A program made the translations under genes and the position numbers. The notes under the pieces are model-generated. The model saw only the letters and a program-made list of their open reading frames with translations, had not been told where the DNA came from and did no database searches. Shown piece by piece: positions 1 to 6,634 of a stretch of DNA of 8,206 nucleotides. The DNA is from CAZTVF01 sp964616985 (GTDB lineage Bacteria; Planctomycetota; Phycisphaerae; SM23-33). Each line of letters begins with the position of its first letter. The stretch's first letter is position 1. The stretch spans positions 1 through 8,206 of the forward strand of contig CAZTVF010000173.1 of NCBI GenBank assembly GCA_964616985.1, in the 5' to 3' direction.

Positions 1-311
1 CGGCTTTTCTGAATCCAGATGTTCACAGACCGTCCCTCACGCGATGATTAAGTCGGGCTGATATTCCTGCCGGTGCACACCAAGACAACCCGGCAATCCT
101 GCCGAGTGTACTCCATGGCAACGGCAAGAGCCACTCTATGTGGCGCAGATTTGGAGGCCGAGACTGTCTGGATGCGAGATCGCCCGGTACAGACCTGACG
201 CAGGCTCATCCGCATGAACCCGCTCGCCCGTTCCGCTCTTGCGAAACGGCCCTCCACGCCGCTATCCTCTGCCATCCGGTACCTCAAAGCTCACAGAACG
301 GCAGGAATGTC
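1..311. other. Intergenic/upstream region without a supported gene
   Basis: I see no convincing coding region here. The three forward frames from the left edge all reach a stop within 60 bases, so no upstream gene tail can be shown. A reverse-strand open frame at 48-287 has no recognisable domain. There is a short hairpin (arms CGGCA 91-95 and TGCCG 100-104) with no T-run. A weak promoter-like pair, TTGCGA at 239-244 and TATCCT at 263-268 with an 18-base spacer, lies about 45 bases before the start of the next gene. It is the only promoter candidate I found for that gene and matches consensus at only 4 of 6 positions in each box. Confidence 0.5.
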
Positions 312-3300
312 ATGACAGCCCAGCTTTGTCGCCAGTTCATCACCATTCCGACCTACCCCATCGGACCGGCAGAAGCCAACCCGTTGTTCTACAGCGGGCG
401 GGTCTATCAGGGGGCCCGCGGTCGAGTCTATCCCTATCCGATGCTCGATCGACTCAGCCAGATCCGCCAGGATCGCACCTACGCAGCCATGGTGATGGAG
501 AATCCCTATCTTCGCCTGATGGTGTTGCCCGAACTGGGCGGGCGGATCTTCGAGGGTCTGGATAAGACCAACGGCTACGATTTCTTCTATCGCCAGCACG
601 TCATCAAGCCCGCACTGGTCGGCATGCTGGGGGCGTGGATCAGCGGCGGCGCGGAGTGGGACCTGCCGCACCATCACCGGGCCACGACATTCATGCCCGT
701 GCACTGCCACGGCCAGACAGACCCCGACGGCGGCTGCACGGTCACCGTCGGCGAGACCGAACTGCACCATCGCATGGGCTGGAGCGTGGCCGTCACCCTC
801 CGCCCCGACCGCTCTTACGTGCAGACGACGATTCGCATGGTCAACCGCACGCCCCTGCCCCAGTCGATGCTTTGCTTCACGAACACGGCCGTGCCCTGCG
901 GACAGAACTACCAGGTGGTCTTTCCGCCTCGGACGCAATGGGGCACGGGGCACAGCAAGTGCGGGTTCCTCCGCTGGCCCATCGCCGATGGGAAGCACGG
1001 CAGCGAAGACCTCGGCGGCCTCGACCTGAGCTGGTGGAAGAACCATCGTTCCCCGCGCTCGATTTTCGCCTGGAACTACGAGGATGACTTCTTCGGCGGC
1101 TACGATCACGACAAGTCTGCCGGAGTTGTGCACGTGGCCGACCATCACGTCGTGCCCGGCAAGAAGTTCTTCCTATTCTCGGGCGGGCCGGGCGGGCAGA
1201 TGTGGGACAAGGTCCTCACTGACACAGACGGCCCATATCTGGAACTCATGGCCGGGGCCTACAGCGACAACCAGCCAGACTATAGCTGGATCGCGCCCTA
1301 CGAGACGAAAGTGGTCACCGCCTACTGGTACCCCCTGCGAGAGCTGGGAGGCATCAAGAACGCGACGATGGACGCGGCCGTCAATGTCCGGTTGCACGAC
1401 GGCCAGGCCCGCGTGGCCTTCAACGCCACCGGCGATTTCCCGGGGGCGCGCGCGATGTTTGTGGCCGCAGGCAGGCCTGTGTTGGACGAGACGATTCACA
1501 TCTCGCCCGACCGACCCTACGTAAAGACCGTCGTCCTTCCCCCAGGCATCCGGGAGCGGGATCTGCTCGCCGTGATTGCCGACGGCGGAGGACGTGAGCT
1601 CGTCCGCTGGCAGGGTCTCGAGGCGGCCGATGTGCCCAAGCCGCCGCCGGTTCTGCCGCCCGGTCGACCCGAAGAGATCAAGACCAACGAAGAGCTGTAT
1701 CTGGCCGGCCTGCGCCTGGAGCAGTTCCACAACCCGACGCTCGACGCCGAGTCGTACTACCTCGAAGCCCTTCGCCGCGACGCGGATGATGCGCGCACAA
1801 ACCTCGCGATGGCGACCCTCAACTGCAGACGGGGCCTGTACGACAGGGCAATCGACCACCTGCGACGGAGCCTGGGCCGCGTGGGGGCCAACTACACCAG
1901 CCCTCGCGACGGCGAGCCTTTGTACCTGCTGGGGGTGTCGTTGCGGGCTCAGGGGCAACGCGACAAGGCCGTCGATGCCTTCCGAAAAGCCTGCTGGAGC
2001 TTCGCCTGGCGTGCGGCGGGCTATTGCCAACTGGCCGAGATGGCGATGGAAGACGGCTGCCCGCAGGCCGCCCTCGACTGGGCAACGAAGGCCGTCGTCT
2101 TCAATGCGGATCACGCCAAAGCCAGGACACTTGCGGCGATGGCGATGAGAAAGCTCGGCCTGGCAGCACAGGCGGCTGCGGCGGCCAGTCAGATCATCGC
2201 GGCATCTCCGCTGGACTTCTGGGCCCGCAACGAACAGGTCTTGTCACTGAGGCAGGCCGGCAAGGACGATGAGGCCCAGGCGCAGATGCTGCAACTCGCC
2301 GCACTGATGCAGTGTTCGCCCGCGACCGGGCCCGCTGTGCGCCACGGCCACGATGTGAACACGGTCCAATCATTCCTGGAACTGGCGGGCGACTACATAT
2401 CCGTGGGCCAGTGGACTGAGGCGATCGAGATCCTCGAACGATTGAGCCAAGCCGCGGATCAAGGCCTCCTCGACCCGATGGTCCACTATACCCTGGGATA
2501 CTGCTTCGGCCGCCAGGGCCAGACAATGAAGGCCGGCGAACATTTCGCCATGGCCCGGCGGTTGCCCCCGACCTATTGCTTTCCGTTTCGCCAGGAGTCG
2601 GCGGCCGCGCTGCGAGCGGCCATCGAACACGACCCGGGCGACGCCCGGGCGTTGTACTACCTGGGCAACCTGCTCTTTGAGCACCGGCCCCAGGAGGCGG
2701 TCCTCGCCTGGGAAAACTCCGCCAAGGCGGACCCCAGCCTGGCGACCGTACACCGCAACCTGGCGTTAGCCTACCAGGCTGGCGACGTGGCCAAGGCGAC
2801 GGCCAGCATGGAGCGAGCGGCCGCGTGCGATCCGTCCGACGCGCGGATCCTGGCCGAACTTGACGGCCTGCTCCAGCGGCAAGGGGTGCCGCACGCCCAG
2901 CGGCTCGAGCGGCTGGAACGGCATCACGCCACCGTCGCCCTGCGGGACGACGCCCTGCTCAAGGAGATCAGGCTGCTCCTGGCCGTGGGCCGGTACGATC
3001 GTGCCATTGAACTGTTCGGCGATCACCACTTCCACACCTGGGAAGGTTTCGAGGGCACGGTGCACAACACGTATGTGGATGCCCACCTGCTTCGCGGCTG
3101 CAGTCGGCTGAAGGATCGGCAACTGGAGGGCGCACTGGCCGACTTCCAGGCCGCGTTGGAGTACCCCGACAATCTGGAGATGGGCCGGCCCGCTGATGGC
3201 GGGCGGGCGCCGCAGGTGATGTACTATGTTGGCCGGGCTATGGAGAGCCTGGGGAGGCACGACGAGGCGCGCGAGGCCTACTCCGGGGCTGCCGCCAGTC

Positions 3301-3623
3301 CCCGCGCTGGCACCCCGCTGGCTTATTACCAGGCGATGGCCCTGAAACGGCTTGGACGCACCAGCGAGACAACACTCCTGGTCAACGGCCTCCTGAATGC
3401 GGGCGAGAAGATGTTGTCCGCGGAGGCGACGGCCGACTTCTTCAGCAAGTTCGGCGAGGAACGAGGGCAAAAGCATCAGTCGCAAGGGCACTACCTCCTG
3501 GGCCTGGGCTTGCTGGGACAGGACAAACTCGCCGAGGCTTTGGAACACTTCCGGCAGGCCGTCGACATGGACATGAACAATCTGCCGGCGCAGAACATGC
3601 TTCACGGAGACTTGCAGGCGTAA
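312..3623 (+). CDS. DUF5107 domain and tetratricopeptide repeat protein, predicted carbohydrate-active
   Basis: This 1103-residue protein has two parts. Residues about 25-345 match my recollection of the DUF5107 family, a galactose-mutarotase-like beta-sandwich found in large carbohydrate-use proteins. Visible motifs are PELGGRIF (73-80), SGGAEWDLPHHH (111-122), WGTGH (210-214) and ELMAGAYSDNQPDYSW (311-326). The many conserved His, Glu, Asp and Trp residues suggest a sugar-binding or glycosidase-like pocket, but the reaction is not established. A linker (about 350-455) leads into TPR units from about 460 to the C-terminus, with repeated patterns such as YLLGVSLRAQGQRDKAVDAF (538-557). I chose the ATG at 312 because AGGA (303-306) lies five bases upstream and because the frame before it, open back to 138, reads like non-protein sequence. 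No clear signal peptide is visible, so it is probably cytoplasmic. An oxidoreductase gene follows 150 bases downstream on the same strand, which supports a sugar-catabolic role. Confidence 0.85.
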   Translation: MTAQLCRQFITIPTYPIGPAEANPLFYSGRVYQGARGRVYPYPMLDRLSQIRQDRTYAAMVMENPYLRLMVLPELGGRIFEGLDKTNGYDFFYRQHVIKPALVGMLGAWISGGAEWDLPHHHRATTFMPVHCHGQTDPDGGCTVTVGETELHHRMGWSVAVTLRPDRSYVQTTIRMVNRTPLPQSMLCFTNTAVPCGQNYQVVFPPRTQWGTGHSKCGFLRWPIADGKHGSEDLGGLDLSWWKNHRSPRSIFAWNYEDDFFGGYDHDKSAGVVHVADHHVVPGKKFFLFSGGPGGQMWDKVLTDTDGPYLELMAGAYSDNQPDYSWIAPYETKVVTAYWYPLRELGGIKNATMDAAVNVRLHDGQARVAFNATGDFPGARAMFVAAGRPVLDETIHISPDRPYVKTVVLPPGIRERDLLAVIADGGGRELVRWQGLEAADVPKPPPVLPPGRPEEIKTNEELYLAGLRLEQFHNPTLDAESYYLEALRRDADDARTNLAMATLNCRRGLYDRAIDHLRRSLGRVGANYTSPRDGEPLYLLGVSLRAQGQRDKAVDAFRKACWSFAWRAAGYCQLAEMAMEDGCPQAALDWATKAVVFNADHAKARTLAAMAMRKLGLAAQAAAAASQIIAASPLDFWARNEQVLSLRQAGKDDEAQAQMLQLAALMQCSPATGPAVRHGHDVNTVQSFLELAGDYISVGQWTEAIEILERLSQAADQGLLDPMVHYTLGYCFGRQGQTMKAGEHFAMARRLPPTYCFPFRQESAAALRAAIEHDPGDARALYYLGNLLFEHRPQEAVLAWENSAKADPSLATVHRNLALAYQAGDVAKATASMERAAACDPSDARILAELDGLLQRQGVPHAQRLERLERHHATVALRDDALLKEIRLLLAVGRYDRAIELFGDHHFHTWEGFEGTVHNTYVDAHLLRGCSRLKDRQLEGALADFQAALEYPDNLEMGRPADGGRAPQVMYYVGRAMESLGRHDEAREAYSGAAASPRAGTPLAYYQAMALKRLGRTSETTLLVNGLLNAGEKMLSAEATADFFSKFGEERGQKHQSQGHYLLGLGLLGQDKLAEALEHFRQAVDMDMNNLPAQNMLHGDLQA

Positions 3624-3625
3624 AA

Positions 3626-3680
3626 CCACGAGTGACTCCCCCGCGTCGTGGGTGCTGCGCTCATGCCGCATGAAGCGGCA
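3626..3680 (+). terminator. Paired hairpins after the DUF5107-TPR gene (weak terminator candidate)
   Basis: Just after the stop codon are two inverted repeats. The first has arms CCACGA (3626-3631) and TCGTGG (3646-3651) with a 14-base loop. The second has arms TGCCGC (3664-3669) and GCGGCA (3675-3680) around a tight ATGAA loop. Only the mixed sequence AATATCTT follows, not a clean U-run, so intrinsic termination is possible but weak. Confidence 0.35.
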
Positions 3681-3685
3681 ATATC

Positions 3686-3714
3686 TTGACCTGCGGGCTG
3701 GATGACATCAGAAT
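3686..3714 (+). promoter_or_regulatory. Candidate sigma-70-type promoter for the oxidoreductase gene
   Basis: TTGACC (3686-3691) matches the -35 consensus at 5 of 6 positions. CAGAAT (3709-3714), exactly 17 bases later, matches the -10 consensus at 4 of 6. Transcription would begin near 3721 and leave a leader of about 53 bases before the ATG at 3774. It lies just downstream of the hairpins, which fits separate transcription of the oxidoreductase, but read-through from the upstream gene cannot be excluded. Confidence 0.4.
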
Positions 3715-3773
3715 ACCGGCCGAAGCGTGAGCAGTTCACTGGCAGATGCATATTAAGGAACAAGGAAACTGAA

Positions 3774-4886
3774 ATGGCAGACAAGGGCGTTTCGACGGAG
3801 TCGCTGAAGCTTGATGACGGCACGAAGGCATACACGGGCAAGAAGCTGCGCGTGGCGATTATCGGCTGCGGCGGCATTTCGCAGACCCATATGAAGGCGT
3901 TCAAGGAGATGCCCGAGGTCGAGGTGGTCGCCGGCGTGGACATTGTCCCCTCCCGGCTCAAGATCATGACGGACCAGTGGGGCGTCACTGCCGTGTACGA
4001 CAGCTGGAACAAGATGCTCAAGGAAGTCCAGCCCGACGCGGTGGACGTCTGCACGCCCAACGGCGTGCATTGCCAGCCCGTGGTGGACGCCTGCAACGCG
4101 GGCTGTCACGCGATCACCGAAAAGCCGATGGCCATGACGCCCAAGGAATGCCAGCGGATGATCGACGCGGCCAAGAAGAACAAGGTCAAGCTGTCGGTGG
4201 GTTTCCAGTACCGCTACCACCCCACGACGCAGTTTCTCACGCGGGCCCGCGACGAGGGGCAGTTCGGCAAGATCATGTTCGTCAAGTGCCAGGCGCTGCG
4301 TCGTCGCGGCATTCCCAACTGGGGCGTCTTCGGACAAAAGAAGCTCCAGGGCGGCGGCCCGATGATCGACATCGGCGTGCATGTCATCGAGGCGGCCCAC
4401 TACTTCATGGGCGCGCCCAAGCCGGTGGCCGCCAGCGGCAACACCTGGACCTACATGGGCAATAAGCCCAGCACCGTCACCTCGGCCTGGCCAGGCTGGG
4501 ACTACAAGACCTACACCGTCGAGGATCTCGCCGTCGGCCAGATCCGTTTCGAAAACGGCGCGATCATGCAGATCGAGGCCAGCTTCGCCGCTCACATCGA
4601 GAAAGATATCTGGAACTTCACCGCCATCGGCGACAAGGGCGGCTGCGCCTGGGACCCCGCCGCCATCTACACCGACCGCGCCGGCACGATGATCAACAGC
4701 ACCCCCGCCTTCCTTGGCGACGGCAGCTGGGGCCCCATGTTCAAACGCAAGCTGCAGGACTGGGTCGACGGTTCCCTCAAGGGCACGGCCCTGACCGCCC
4801 CCGGCGAGGCCGGCATGGCCGTCCAGAAGATACTGGACGGCGTGTACCGCTCCGCCGACGCCGGCAAGGAAGTCGTCATCAACTAA
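3774..4886 (+). CDS. Gfo/Idh/MocA family NAD(P)-dependent oxidoreductase
   Basis: This 370-residue protein is a typical-length member of the Gfo/Idh/MocA family, whose members oxidise or reduce sugars, inositols and related polyols with NAD(P). The Rossmann dinucleotide loop is IIGCGGISQTH (29-39), followed by an acidic residue after the second strand (VDIVPSR, 55-61) that may favour NAD. The family EKP motif is at 116-118 (HAITEKPMAMT) and supplies the usual catalytic Lys117. GGGPMIDIGVHVIE (193-206) carries the characteristic Asp199 and His203 of the substrate domain. I prefer ATG 3774, with AGGA at 3763-3766 seven bases away, over an in-frame ATG at 3702 whose extra 24 residues look unconserved. 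The 20-odd residues before the Rossmann strand are somewhat long for the family. There is no Tat signal, so it should be cytoplasmic. The substrate cannot be told from sequence, but the DUF5107 neighbour suggests a sugar or sugar acid. Confidence 0.93.
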   Translation: MADKGVSTESLKLDDGTKAYTGKKLRVAIIGCGGISQTHMKAFKEMPEVEVVAGVDIVPSRLKIMTDQWGVTAVYDSWNKMLKEVQPDAVDVCTPNGVHCQPVVDACNAGCHAITEKPMAMTPKECQRMIDAAKKNKVKLSVGFQYRYHPTTQFLTRARDEGQFGKIMFVKCQALRRRGIPNWGVFGQKKLQGGGPMIDIGVHVIEAAHYFMGAPKPVAASGNTWTYMGNKPSTVTSAWPGWDYKTYTVEDLAVGQIRFENGAIMQIEASFAAHIEKDIWNFTAIGDKGGCAWDPAAIYTDRAGTMINSTPAFLGDGSWGPMFKRKLQDWVDGSLKGTALTAPGEAGMAVQKILDGVYRSADAGKEVVIN

Positions 4887-4977
4887 GCGATCCGCTTCCT
4901 TGGCGGCCCATGACGCATCGGCCCCAATGGCGGCTGGACAACACGACGGGGTGCGCTGGCATGATTGGCGCCCAACT

Positions 4978-5015
4978 CCCACGGTCTCAGCGGCAGGCGC
5001 CGCTGAGGCCGTGGG
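4978..5015. repeat. 17-bp-stem hairpin with AGGC tetraloop
   Basis: The left arm (4978-4994) and right arm (4999-5015) are inverted copies separated by only four bases. All 17 positions pair if one U-G wobble (4985 with 5008) is allowed. The stem begins about 90 bases after the oxidoreductase stop codon. No U-run follows (GAAGGGTGCC), so it is either a U-poor terminator, an mRNA 3' stabiliser, or one copy of a dispersed palindromic repeat. Confidence 0.6.
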
Positions 5016-5186
5016 GAAGGGTGCCTTGCCCTCGGGAACGCCAGCGACCGGCAGGCCTCTCGTTCTTGATTCGCTCGATTGCGGCTTGGACATGCCGCCG
5101 GCCGCCCACCCTCCCGCTTCGCCCCTCGCCCCCGGCCGCGCCTCTGAAATGCTCATCTCTCCCTCGCCCCTGGGCCGATCATGCAG

Positions 5187-5192
5187 TATAAT
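5187..5192 (+). promoter_or_regulatory. Original tRNA-Thr promoter, -10 box
   Basis: A perfect TATAAT lies 10 bases before the first base of the tRNA-Thr 5' half (5203), the expected position for a tRNA promoter. No good -35 box is visible (TCGCCC at the 17-base spacing). After insertion of the element this promoter no longer makes a complete tRNA. It now points through the tRNA stub toward the element's toxin gene. Confidence 0.65.
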
Positions 5193-5199
5193 TCCTCCA

Positions 5200-5239
5200 T
5201 CCGCCAGCGTAGCTCAACGGTAGAGCACCGCTTTTGTAA
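5200..5239 (+). repeat. attL direct repeat (40 bp)
   Basis: Identical to 8119-8158 over 40 bases. The match ends on the left at 5199 (A here, T at 8118) and on the right at 5240 (G here, A at 8159). It contains two bases of tRNA leader, the 5' acceptor strand, the D arm, the 5' anticodon stem and the anticodon loop. This copy is joined to chromosomal sequence on its left and to element sequence on its right. Confidence 0.92.
5203..5239 (+). pseudogene. Truncated tRNA-Thr (5' half only)
   Basis: It contains the acceptor strand GCCAGCG (5203-5209), the D arm GCTC/GAGC (5212-5215 and 5223-5226), the anticodon stem CCGCT and the loop TTTGTAA ending at 5239. The sequence then departs (GGGGATGCTCC) and cannot form the 3' anticodon strand, T arm or acceptor end. 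It is the native 5' half left behind by integration and still sits behind the native TATAAT box. It should give no functional tRNA. Confidence 0.9.
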
Positions 5240-5312
5240 GGGGATGCTCCACTCTCTCTATCCTCCTATGTTCCAAGGGTTTGCGAAAGCCATGATTGGG
5301 GCAAACTGCGTT

Positions 5313-5338
5313 TGTACCTAATTCTGTACCTAATTTCG
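5313..5338 (+). repeat. Left-end GTACC iterons, candidate integrase arm site
   Basis: Two 12-bp units, GTACCTAATTCT (5314-5325) and GTACCTAATTTC (5326-5337), stand in tandem. The 26-bp stretch 5313-5338 recurs exactly at 7958-7983 near the other end, in the same orientation. It begins 74 bases inside the att repeat. Tandem short repeats on both sides of the core are typical of arm-type sites bound by the N-terminal domain of tyrosine integrases; that role is inferred here. Confidence 0.7.
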
Positions 5339-5410
5339 GACGGGTGGCCCACACGGGCAAATTGACGTAAGTGATGGTGAAGCTGTGCCACAGGTTCCGC
5401 CGTTTTCCGC

Positions 5411-5439
5411 TTGACTCCTGCCGACAATGCGTACATAAT
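5411..5439 (+). promoter_or_regulatory. Promoter of the toxin-antitoxin operon
   Basis: TTGACT (5411-5416) and CATAAT (5434-5439) each match the sigma-70 consensus at 5 of 6 positions and are separated by 17 bases. Transcription would begin near 5446, about 20 bases before the toxin ATG. It is the best promoter in the window and probably drives the whole rightward set, since no clear promoter lies before the later genes. Confidence 0.7.
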
Positions 5440-5442
5440 GTA
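5432..5442. promoter_or_regulatory. Candidate HigA operator (TACAT-A-ATGTA palindrome)
   Basis: A perfect 5-bp inverted repeat with a one-base centre covers the -10 box of the operon promoter. HigA-type antitoxins repress their own operons by binding palindromes over the promoter, so this is the obvious operator candidate. A second small palindrome, CTGTG-C-CACAG (5383-5393), lies just upstream of the -35 box and could be an accessory site. Confidence 0.55.
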
Positions 5443-5464
5443 AACATGTTCGGAAAGGATGCCG

Positions 5465-5773
5465 ATGAGGATAATCTCGGTGAAGACTTTGAGGGAGTTC
5501 TGGCAGAGGCACGCCGACGCCGAAGGCCCCCTCAAAGATTGGTACGAAGTGACCGAGAGGGCGACATGGCGGAACTTCATTGAGGTCAAGCAAACCTTCG
5601 GAGCCGCTGATACCGTCAAGGTCGCCAGCGGCAACACGGTCACGGTGTTCGACATCGGCGGCAACAAGTACCGCCTGATCGCAGCGATCCACTACAACAC
5701 GGGCGTCGTGTATGCCCTGATGGTGTTGACCCACAAGGAGTACGACACCGACAAGTGGAAGGCAAAACTATGA
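5465..5773 (+). CDS. higB: HigB-family type II toxin (predicted mRNA interferase)
   Basis: This 102-residue protein matches the HigB toxin family of the RelE superfamily, whose members cut mRNA on the ribosome. The family start MRIISVKTLREFW (1-13) is clear, as are GNKYRL (66-71), IHYNTGVVYALMVLTH (75-90) and the C-terminal H90/Y93 (THKEYDTDKW) in the region where the family carries catalytic residues. Length is normal. I place the start at ATG 5465, because AAAGG (5454-5458) is six bases upstream and homologs begin MRII. An in-frame ATG at 5459 would overlap that ribosome-binding site. Toxin-first order is usual for higBA. Its stop overlaps the antitoxin start (ATGA, 5770-5773), so translation is probably coupled. 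No truncation is visible and the toxin looks intact. Confidence 0.9.
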   Translation: MRIISVKTLREFWQRHADAEGPLKDWYEVTERATWRNFIEVKQTFGAADTVKVASGNTVTVFDIGGNKYRLIAAIHYNTGVVYALMVLTHKEYDTDKWKAKL

Positions 5774-6216
5774 CGACAGTGGCAAAACGCATGAACGACA
5801 GCTACTTCGACCTTGTGCGGGAGTTCCCGCTGGTGCCGCTCAAGAACGAGGCCCAGTACGATGCTGCCGTGTCCTTCTTGAAGGCACTGGCTGTCCGTGA
5901 CGAGGACAAGCTGGATGACGGAGAGAAGGCTTACCTCGATGCCTTGACGCAATTCGTCGGCGATTACGAGGAGCAGCATCACCGAATAGAAGCAAGCGGT
6001 ATGACGCCGCTTGCTGCCTTGAAGTATCTGATGCGAGAGAACGGCATGAAGCCCATCGACTTGGGCAAGCTGCTGGGCAACCGAGGTCTTGCCAGCCAAA
6101 TCCTGCACGGCAAGCGTGGCATGAGCAAGACGCACATCGCCATCTTGAGCGAACGTTTCCGTGTCGATGCGGGGCTGTTCTTCGAGACGAAGAAGCCCTT
6201 GAAGAAGACTGCTTGA
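5770..6216 (+). CDS. higA: HigA-family antitoxin, XRE-type helix-turn-helix protein
   Basis: This 148-residue protein looks like the longer HigA antitoxin class (COG5499-like). The N-terminal part has the family pattern FPLVPLKNEAQYDAAV (19-34) followed by an acidic segment, LDDGEKAYLDAL (48-59). A C-terminal XRE helix-turn-helix covers about 81-137, with GMKPIDLGKLLGNRGLASQI (92-111) as the DNA-binding helices and HGKRGMSKTHIAIL (113-126) after them. It should neutralise the HigB toxin and repress the operon. The ATG at 5770 overlaps the toxin stop as ATGA and has GGAAGG (5757-5762) seven bases upstream. An in-frame GTG at 5755 would add five residues and is less likely. The next gene starts 25 bases after the stop. 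Confidence 0.9.
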   Translation: MTTVAKRMNDSYFDLVREFPLVPLKNEAQYDAAVSFLKALAVRDEDKLDDGEKAYLDALTQFVGDYEEQHHRIEASGMTPLAALKYLMRENGMKPIDLGKLLGNRGLASQILHGKRGMSKTHIAILSERFRVDAGLFFETKKPLKKTA

Positions 6217-6241
6217 TCGGTTCCGCTTGGGAAATCAGGCC

Positions 6242-6514
6242 ATGATGGAACACAAGGGCTACAAGCCCCGCCACGTTCACCCCGACATTCGCCGCCCAGC
6301 GGCTGAAATCTTCGCCACGCTATTTCAGGTCTACCTGACCGCCAGCAACGACATCAAGAAAGTCATCGAGTCGATGAGCAAGATCGTGAACGATCCTGCC
6401 GCCGACGAAGACGAACGGAACGCCGCCTTGGACACGCTGGTTGAAGCTCTCTTCAAGCCACGCCCCCGTTTTGCGAGACCTCGGAACTTGTTCGCATCTT
6501 CCGATGTTTCGTAA
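6242..6514 (+). CDS. Small protein of unknown function downstream of the antitoxin
   Basis: This 90-residue protein has no domain I can name. The first 70 or so residues look like real protein, with predicted helices such as AAEIFATLFQVYLTASNDIK (20-39) and an acidic turn DPAADEDERNAAL (51-63). The last 20 residues are Arg/Pro-rich and irregular. The ATG at 6242 (a second ATG follows at 6245) has GGGAA (6229-6233) eight bases upstream; a TTG at 6227 in frame is an alternative. I loosely recall planctomycete antitoxin-like proteins with a similar N-terminal helical part and a C-terminal XRE domain, which would make this a version that lost its helix-turn-helix. That is memory, not a search result. 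Other possibilities are a third toxin-antitoxin component or a recombination directionality factor. It lies in the same reading frame as the integrase, separated by the TAA at 6512-6514. Confidence 0.65.
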   Translation: MMEHKGYKPRHVHPDIRRPAAEIFATLFQVYLTASNDIKKVIESMSKIVNDPAADEDERNAALDTLVEALFKPRPRFARPRNLFASSDVS

Positions 6515-6634
6515 CGCCCGCCCCCGCCCGTAACACCAAGCCGAAAATTCCTGCGTTTCCGATTTGACAGCCCCCTGTCGTGGCATAAGCCACGCGGCTG
6601 CTACCGCAAGTATTACGGGGGTCAGACGCACTAC

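Larger units (their letters stand above)
4887..5199. other. Non-coding interval between the oxidoreductase and tRNA-Thr locus
   Basis: This is GC-rich sequence with a pyrimidine-rich second half (about 5090-5175). Two overlapping forward open frames (4900-5223 and 4910-5191) are Ala/Pro/Ser/Arg-rich, lack a ribosome-binding site and run into the tRNA sequence, so I regard them as non-coding. The interval holds a strong hairpin (4978-5015) and, at its right end, the original promoter of the tRNA-Thr gene. Confidence 0.6.

Noticed and set aside
138..311. 58-residue N-terminal extension of the DUF5107-TPR protein
   Set aside because: The extension looks like translated intergenic sequence, and the ATG at 312 has a well-placed AGGA.
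3753..5156. 467-residue reverse-strand open frame opposite the oxidoreductase
   Set aside because: It is an antisense shadow of a clear Gfo/Idh/MocA gene, with His/Ala/Gly/Val-rich composition typical of such frames in GC-rich DNA.
4900..5223. Open frames of 107 and 93 residues in the interval before the tRNA
   Set aside because: Composition is Ala/Pro/Ser/Arg-rich as expected from GC-rich non-coding DNA, no ribosome-binding site is visible, and the longer frame runs into the tRNA sequence.
5203..5280. A second functional tRNA at the left repeat
   Set aside because: The sequence after 5239 cannot pair with the 5' acceptor and anticodon strands and has no T arm, so only a half gene remains.
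5371..5583. Forward 70-residue open frame overlapping the toxin start
   Set aside because: It is out of frame with the toxin and has an Arg-rich tail. The HigB match in the other frame is much stronger.
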